Assembly: GCA_012800475.1 (NCBI GenBank)
Contig: JAAZJF010000234.1
Location: 1 to 11,106, forward strand
DNA length: 11,106 nucleotides
Direction of reading: 5' to 3'
From: Gammaproteobacteria bacterium
GTDB lineage: Bacteria > Pseudomonadota > Gammaproteobacteria > Pseudomonadales > Pseudomonadaceae
Made by a program: the position numbers and the translations under genes. The notes beneath the pieces are model-generated. The model worked only from the letters and a program-made list of their open reading frames with translations. It was not told the origin of the DNA and did not search any database. The stretch's first letter is position 1. Each line of letters begins with the position of its first letter. Below, in pieces: positions 7,188-11,106 of the stretch.

Positions 7188-7952
7188 ATGCACGACCACC
7201 ACTTTGATGAACTGGCGATTCGTTTTGCCGAGAAAATTTATGGCAGTAACAAAGGCGCTATTCGTCTGGCTGTACTGCAAGCTGATCTAAACGAGGTGAT
7301 ACCGCAACGTCCCTTGCGCGTACTGGATATAGGTGCAGGGCTGGGGCATATGTCGCTTTGGTTAGCGCAGCAAGGGCACGAAGTCACCTTAGTTGAGCCG
7401 GCATTATCCATGCTAGAAGCTGCGCAACAACGTTTTAGTGCAGCGCAGTGCAGCGCCACTTTTATTCACTCAGATTGGCAAAGCTTTGCGCAGCAAGAGC
7501 ATACGCCGTACGACTTAGTGCTGTGCCATGCCGTGCTGGAATGGCTCGCCGACCCCCATGCTATTTTGGCGGCGCTGCACCGCTTAACCGCGGCGCAAGG
7601 TTGGCTGTCCTTGGCGTTTTACAATAAAGACGCATTGATTTTACAAAACCTTATTAAAGGTAATTTACGTAAACTCAACCAACAGCGCTTTACCGGTGAC
7701 GCAGGTGGTTTAACCCCTCAGCAACCGCTTGATCCACGCGAACTGACCACTCAGGCAGAGCCTCTGTGGTTGATTCAGCATCGCAGTGGCATTCGTGTTT
7801 TTCATGATTATATGCAGCCGCAATTTCGACAAAAAATTGCCGCCGAGGAGCTGATCAGCACCGAACTGAGCTACCGCCGCCATCCGGCTTTATCCGGCTT
7901 AGGTCGCTATCTACATTGGCTTTGCCAGCCACGCAGCGGCGCAGTAGACTAA
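7188..7952 (+). CDS. cmoM: tRNA 5-carboxymethoxyuridine methyltransferase CmoM
   Basis: CmoM uses S-adenosylmethionine to methylate the carboxyl group of cmo5U34, giving mcmo5U at the wobble position of a set of tRNAs. The class I methyltransferase core is clear: motif I VLDIGAGLG at 45–53, acidic Glu70 ending strand 2, and HAVLEWLADP at 114–123. Outside the core it follows E. coli CmoM as I recall it: FDELAIRFAEKIYGSNKG near the N-terminus (FDDIAEKFSRNIYGTTKG in E. coli), FYN at 144–146, GIRVFHDY at 201–208 and GRYLHW at 239–244. At 254 residues it is close to the E. coli length. An AAGAG site lies about 6–8 nt before the ATG. CmoA and CmoB, which make the substrate, are not in the window. 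A generic SmtA-like methyltransferase is the less likely alternative. Confidence 0.88.
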   Translation: MHDHHFDELAIRFAEKIYGSNKGAIRLAVLQADLNEVIPQRPLRVLDIGAGLGHMSLWLAQQGHEVTLVEPALSMLEAAQQRFSAAQCSATFIHSDWQSFAQQEHTPYDLVLCHAVLEWLADPHAILAALHRLTAAQGWLSLAFYNKDALILQNLIKGNLRKLNQQRFTGDAGGLTPQQPLDPRELTTQAEPLWLIQHRSGIRVFHDYMQPQFRQKIAAEELISTELSYRRHPALSGLGRYLHWLCQPRSGAVD

Positions 7953-7980
7953 GAATCATTGAGTTCTCTGGAGACAGACC

Positions 7981-8595
7981 ATGCGCTCTTATCTATGCTT
8001 AGGTGCGATTACGCTATGTTTAGTGGGCTGCCAAGCCAGTAACCCGTATCAGGGTGAGCGCGTTCCTTTGCCGCCCGCGCCTGCAGCTGCCGCCACACAT
8101 TTTGATCGCAGCGCCTACCCTGCGCCAACCAGCACACAGCACTACACCTACTGGTGCTGGGAGCATGCTGGGCGTGCGACAACCACGCAAAACTCAGCGC
8201 ACAGCATACTGGCCGAACAATTAGAGCAGCACGGTTTACGCGCCGCATCCTCCAGCGAGCAGTGTGAACTCAAAGTGCAATTGAGCAGTCAGCTCAGCGA
8301 GCGCATTCGCCATGATTACGACCCTTACTACCCAAGTGTGCATTACGGTGTCGGCTACGGGCACCGGCGCTCTTACCATGATCGTTATGGGTATTCAGGC
8401 ATCGGCATGCAAGTGCCGCTCACCCCGCGTAGCTACACTGAACATCAGCTGCAACTGACGCTCAACTTCACTGATAACCACAGCCAAGCATCGGTCTGGC
8501 GTACACAAGCTCGCGTGCGCAGTAACGCGCAAGGACAGGCATCAGCAGAGGCTTTACGTGAAACATTCAGCGCGATGCTCAACGACTACCGCTGA
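7981..8595 (+). CDS. Small outer-membrane-type lipoprotein, DUF4136-like
   Basis: Residues 1–16 are a lipoprotein signal with the lipobox LVGC (14–17). Gln at +2 argues against inner-membrane retention, so the outer membrane is expected. A Pro/Ala-rich tether (28–50) precedes the domain. This carries YTYWCWEHAG (55–64), a short helix with LAEQLEQHGL, a beta segment CELKVQLSSQLSERIR and a C-terminal strand pair QLQLTLNF … SVWRTQARV. That order resembles DUF4136 lipoproteins, whose function is unknown. An odd His/Tyr/Gly/Arg-rich stretch occupies about 111–140. Two cysteines remain in the mature domain (59 and 95) and could pair. It lies 28 nt after cmoM with a good GGAG site 7 nt before the ATG, so it is probably cotranscribed with it. 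The lipoprotein call is firm; the family call is tentative. Confidence 0.75.
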   Translation: MRSYLCLGAITLCLVGCQASNPYQGERVPLPPAPAAAATHFDRSAYPAPTSTQHYTYWCWEHAGRATTTQNSAHSILAEQLEQHGLRAASSSEQCELKVQLSSQLSERIRHDYDPYYPSVHYGVGYGHRRSYHDRYGYSGIGMQVPLTPRSYTEHQLQLTLNFTDNHSQASVWRTQARVRSNAQGQASAEALRETFSAMLNDYR

Positions 8596-8627
8596 TTGCG
8601 CACAACACGCTAGACACCTTTGAAGAG

Positions 8628-8651
8628 AGGTTGAGCTGCATCACTCAACCT
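8628..8651. terminator. Hairpin between convergent genes, possible weak terminator
   Basis: AGGTTGAG (8628–8635) and CTCAACCT (8644–8651) form a perfect 8-bp stem with an 8-nt loop in the 62-bp space between the lipoprotein gene and the convergent universal stress gene. Neither side has a real T-run, so it may block or slow both transcripts only weakly, or protect 3' ends. Confidence 0.45.
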
Positions 8652-8657
8652 TACTCG

Positions 8658-9467
8658 CTACTTCACCACTAACACGTCACAGGGTGGATGCTCGAGAAAA
8701 TATTGTGCCAGACTGCCCAACAGCGCATCCGCCAATACGCCGCGCCCATGCTTACCAATCGCCAACACCTGCGGTTGTTGCTCAACAATCACCTGCGCTA
8801 AACAATTGTGTAGTTCACCTTGACGCAATTCATGGCTGATACTGGGCCCTTCCACGGGTAATTTAGCCCGCTCATCCATCACCAACTGATCAAACAATGA
8901 GGCCTGCCAGCTCATCTCAGACTCATCATCACGGCCGTGTACTTCAGCCACTTCCAATACATGCAGTGCATGAATATGTGCGTTCGCAGACAACACTTTG
9001 TAGACATGGTGCAGCGCATGGCAAGCACACAAAGAGAAATCCAGCGGCACGAGCGCACGCTGATAAGCCTGCATTTCAGGCTCAATCGCCAACAATACTG
9101 GCACCGCACTGCGCTGTAATACACGCTCTAAAGTGGTACCAGAAAAGTACTCTGGCGAGTCTTGGTGGTGATCACCCATCACCAGAAAATCAACGCTATG
9201 CGCTTGCTGCGCCGCCACAATCACTTGTGCCGGCCGACCCATTTTGATCAGTACTTGAGCGTCATGTACAGCACAGTCACTCAATTGCTGATTGATTAAC
9301 GCATCAGCGGTGAGCATGTGTTTTTCGATCACTGGCATCGGCAAATGATTTTCTAACACATACAACACACTTAAACGCGCTTGATGCTGCTGCGCTAATT
9401 GTGCGCCGCGCTGCAAAGCCACCTTGGCGTTATCACTGAGGTCATGGGCCACCATAATATGTTTCAT
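8658..9467 (-). CDS. Tandem universal stress protein (two UspA domains)
   Basis: A cytoplasmic protein of two fused Usp domains (about 1–130 and 135–269), resembling UspE-type proteins. Usp proteins help survival in starvation, low oxygen or oxidative stress, often by binding ATP. The second domain carries a complete ATP-binding motif G-2X-G-9X-G-S at 238–252 (GKHGRGVLADALLGS). In the first domain the equivalent stretch at 98–112 (GDHHQDSPEYFSGTT) has His in place of the second Gly and Thr in place of the third, so it may not bind ATP. The ATG at 9467–9465 gives the typical MKHIMVAHDLS start; a GGATGG about 7 nt upstream is only a fair ribosome binding site. It lies 67 bp downstream of metY beyond a terminator. 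No FNR/Anr box (TTGAT-N4-ATCAA) is visible in that short gap, so expression may depend on read-through or an unseen promoter. Confidence 0.9.
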   Translation of the reverse strand: MKHIMVAHDLSDNAKVALQRGAQLAQQHQARLSVLYVLENHLPMPVIEKHMLTADALINQQLSDCAVHDAQVLIKMGRPAQVIVAAQQAHSVDFLVMGDHHQDSPEYFSGTTLERVLQRSAVPVLLAIEPEMQAYQRALVPLDFSLCACHALHHVYKVLSANAHIHALHVLEVAEVHGRDDESEMSWQASLFDQLVMDERAKLPVEGPSISHELRQGELHNCLAQVIVEQQPQVLAIGKHGRGVLADALLGSLAQYFLEHPPCDVLVVK

Positions 9468-9493
9468 AAAGGTGCCATCCGATTTAAAGACCT

Positions 9494-9526
9494 AAAAAGC
9501 GCGCCGCCATACTATGGGCAGCGCGC
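9494..9526 (-). terminator. Rho-independent terminator of metY
   Basis: On the minus strand, 8 nt after the metY stop, GCGCGC (9526–9521) pairs with GCGCGC (9504–9499). A small internal loop separates this from an inner CCATA/TATGG stem, and five T (9498–9494) follow. Confidence 0.8.
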
Positions 9527-9534
9527 AACACGTA

Positions 9535-10809
9535 TTACTTGGCCGCAGCCAGCGCCTGCGTGATATCAGCTAAAATATCATCAATGTGTTCGATACCAAT
9601 CGACAAGCGAATCAGGTCTTTACTCACACCCACCTTTTCCATTTCATCAGCATTAAGCTGGCGGTGCGTGGTGGTCGCTGGGTGGCAAGCCAAGGATTTA
9701 GCATCACCGATATTGACCAAACGGTAGAGCAACTGCAGCGCATCAATAAATTTAACCGCTGCAGCTTCACCGCCCTTTACGCCAAAGGACATAATGGCCG
9801 AGGCTTTACCGCCCATATATTTCTGCGCCATGGCGTGATCGGGATGACTCGGTAAGCCCGCAAAGTTAACCCATGCCACTTGCTCGTGTGTTTCTAAGAA
9901 CTCGGCAACTTTCTGTGCGTTTTCGCAGTGGCGCTCCATACGCAGCGATAATGTTTCCATACCTTGCATAATCAAAAACGCATTAAAAGGTGATAACGCA
10001 GCACCCATATTACGCAGCGGCACCACACGGCAGCGGGCAATAAACGCCGCTGGACCAAAATCTTTGGTGTAGACCACACCGTGGTAGGACACATCCGGCG
10101 TATTGAGCAATGGGAAGCGATCCGCGTGCTCGGCCCAAGGGAATTTACCTGAGTCAATAATAGCGCCAGCAATGGTGGTGCCGTGACCGCCCATATATTT
10201 AGTCAGTGCTTGAATAACAATATCTGCACCGTGCTCAATCGGGCGGCATAACGCCGGGCTTGGCACGGTGTTATCGACGATTAACGGCACGCCATGGCGG
10301 TGCGCAATATCAGCCAAGGCTTGAATATCAACGATATTGCCCGCTGGGTTACCGATACTTTCACAGAATACGGCTTTCGTTTTGTCATCAATCAGCGCTT
10401 CGAGTGCAGCAAGATCGTTGTAAGGTGCAAAACGTACTTCTAACCCTTGGCGCGGTAGTGTGTGGGCAAACAGGTTGTAAGTGCCGCCGTACAAGGAAGC
10501 CACTGAAACAATATTATCGCCCACTTCAGCAATGGTCTGAATCGCTGCAGTAATCGCCGCCATACCTGAGGCCATGGCTAAAGCTGCGACGCCACCTTCC
10601 AGTGCAGCCACACGCTGCTCAAGAATATCGTTGGTGGGGTTGGTGATACGCGTATAAATATTACCCGGTACTTTCAGGTCAAATAAGTCAGCACCGTGCT
10701 GGGTATCATCAAAGGTATAGGAGGTGGTTTGGTAAATCGGTACAGCAGCTGATTTGGTGGTTGGGTCAGACTTGTAACCAACGTGCAGCGCAATCGTTTC
10801 TAGTTTCAT
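9535..10809 (-). CDS. metY: O-acetylhomoserine sulfhydrylase (MetY-type)
   Basis: A cytoplasmic PLP enzyme that makes homocysteine from an activated homoserine and sulfide, the direct-sulfhydrylation route to methionine. It belongs to the Cys/Met-metabolism PLP family: TRITNPTN at 53–60, ASGMAA at 80–85, DNTVPSP at 179–185 and the PLP lysine Lys204 in ALTKYMGGHGTT. The IVDNTVPSPALCRPIEHGAD and TKYMGGHG sequences and the 424-residue length fit MetY rather than the shorter MetZ, MetB or MetC. Whether it takes O-acetyl- or O-succinylhomoserine cannot be settled from sequence alone; acetyl is usual for this type. The ATG at 10809–10807 gives MKLETIALHVGY, the family N-terminus, with only a GAG about 10 nt upstream. 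On the minus strand TTGACC-N17-CATCCT, about 50–80 nt upstream, is a weak promoter candidate. Confidence 0.93.
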   Translation of the reverse strand: MKLETIALHVGYKSDPTTKSAAVPIYQTTSYTFDDTQHGADLFDLKVPGNIYTRITNPTNDILEQRVAALEGGVAALAMASGMAAITAAIQTIAEVGDNIVSVASLYGGTYNLFAHTLPRQGLEVRFAPYNDLAALEALIDDKTKAVFCESIGNPAGNIVDIQALADIAHRHGVPLIVDNTVPSPALCRPIEHGADIVIQALTKYMGGHGTTIAGAIIDSGKFPWAEHADRFPLLNTPDVSYHGVVYTKDFGPAAFIARCRVVPLRNMGAALSPFNAFLIMQGMETLSLRMERHCENAQKVAEFLETHEQVAWVNFAGLPSHPDHAMAQKYMGGKASAIMSFGVKGGEAAAVKFIDALQLLYRLVNIGDAKSLACHPATTTHRQLNADEMEKVGVSKDLIRLSIGIEHIDDILADITQALAAAK

Positions 10810-11088
10810 GACTATTACTCAAAGAGGGTTAAAATGTGCAACAAAGGATGCCCAGCCAACTGCCGCGGGTCAAGCGCAACACCCAGTGCTCACGCCTAAA
10901 AGACCGCATCAGCGTATAGCGATCCGTAGCATTTTAATTGCTAAGCATCGCATGATTTGGCCTGATCCTCACAAGCAATTGCCGTTTCCCTCCTTGCGCC
11001 CGCCTCATGTATGCTAGGCAGATATTTTTCATGGCTGCGCTGCGGTGCATCCTTCTTCTGACTTTCTTGACGATAAACACATAAAATC
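10810..11088. promoter_or_regulatory. Divergent spacer between metY and the leuS start
   Basis: These 279 bp should hold promoters for metY (leftward) and leuS (rightward). The plus-strand frame open from 10808 to 11017 overlaps the metY start codon, lacks a ribosome binding site and resembles nothing I know, so I do not call it a gene. I see no SAM-type riboswitch. The main structure is the palindrome at 10919–10951, listed separately. I could not assign a leuS promoter with confidence. Confidence 0.5.
10919..10951. repeat. 33-bp imperfect palindrome upstream of metY and leuS
   Basis: Arms GCGAT…TAGCA (10919–10931) and TGCTA…ATCGC (10939–10951) are symmetric about base 10935, with equal 3-nt gaps on each side. 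Thirteen of sixteen base pairs match. No T-run follows on either strand, so it is more likely an operator or an RNA hairpin than a terminator. The segment AATTGCT (10936–10942) can instead pair exactly with AGCAATT (10974–10980), so two exclusive folds are possible. No named regulator's half-site is recognised. Confidence 0.55.
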
Positions 11089-11106
11089 ATGCACGAACAG
11101 TATCAA
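11089..11106 (+). CDS. leuS: Probable leucyl-tRNA synthetase, first six codons
   Basis: The last 18 bases read ATG then codons for HEQYQ. MHEQYQ is the usual beginning of gammaproteobacterial leucyl-tRNA synthetase (E. coli begins MQEQYR), the enzyme that charges tRNA-Leu. No other protein I know fits this so well, but six residues are little evidence, and there is no strong Shine-Dalgarno in the A-rich bases before the ATG. The gene would run out of the window to the right, divergent from metY. Confidence 0.6.

Noticed and set aside
10810..10960. SAM or SAH riboswitch in the metY leader
   Set aside because: I could not find the paired stems or conserved core expected of those classes; the palindrome present is a simple dyad.
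10808..11017. Plus-strand open frame of 69 codons between metY and leuS
   Set aside because: It overlaps the metY start codon on the other strand, has no ribosome binding site, shows no recognisable motif and runs through the palindrome region.

Overview
The window reads as ordinary chromosome of a gammaproteobacterium close to Pseudomonas. The order typA–thiI–glnA followed by secreted DUF4124 proteins, the protein sequences themselves, and a CmoM-type tRNA methyltransferase all point to Pseudomonadaceae. Base composition looks near 50 % GC by eye, so a moderate-GC lineage is more likely than a typical high-GC Pseudomonas. I see no prophage, transposase, CRISPR array, rRNA or tRNA.

Layout. 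1–217 (minus): 5' end of a Tat-exported, PhoX-like protein. 218–428: apart from the phoX-like upstream signals, a decayed 3' end of a LuxR-type regulator on the plus strand. 427–458: a terminator that works in both directions. 477–5478 (minus): glnA, then thiI, then typA, in transcription order, with a clear terminator after glnA. 5479–5888: a 410-bp divergent regulatory region with several inverted repeats. 5889–8595 (plus): two overlapping DUF4124 paralogues, cmoM and a small outer-membrane-type lipoprotein. 8658–10809 (minus): metY and a two-domain universal stress protein, separated by a GC-rich terminator. 10810–11088: a divergent spacer holding a 33-bp imperfect palindrome. 11089–11106 (plus): the first six codons of what is very probably leuS.

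How the genes fit together. glnA assimilates ammonium into glutamine. thiI sulfurates tRNA U8 and supplies sulfur for thiamine, and cmoM finishes the wobble uridine of a set of tRNAs. typA is a ribosome-associated GTPase and leuS charges tRNA-Leu, so much of the window concerns translation. metY assimilates sulfide into homocysteine. The envelope proteins (two DUF4124 proteins, the lipoprotein and the PhoX-like enzyme) have no established link to these pathways.

I found no clear candidate for a new multi-gene system. The points most worth a second look are the LuxR remnant beside the phoX-like gene, the palindrome between metY and leuS, the glnA leader with a second in-frame start codon, and the overlapping DUF4124 pair.
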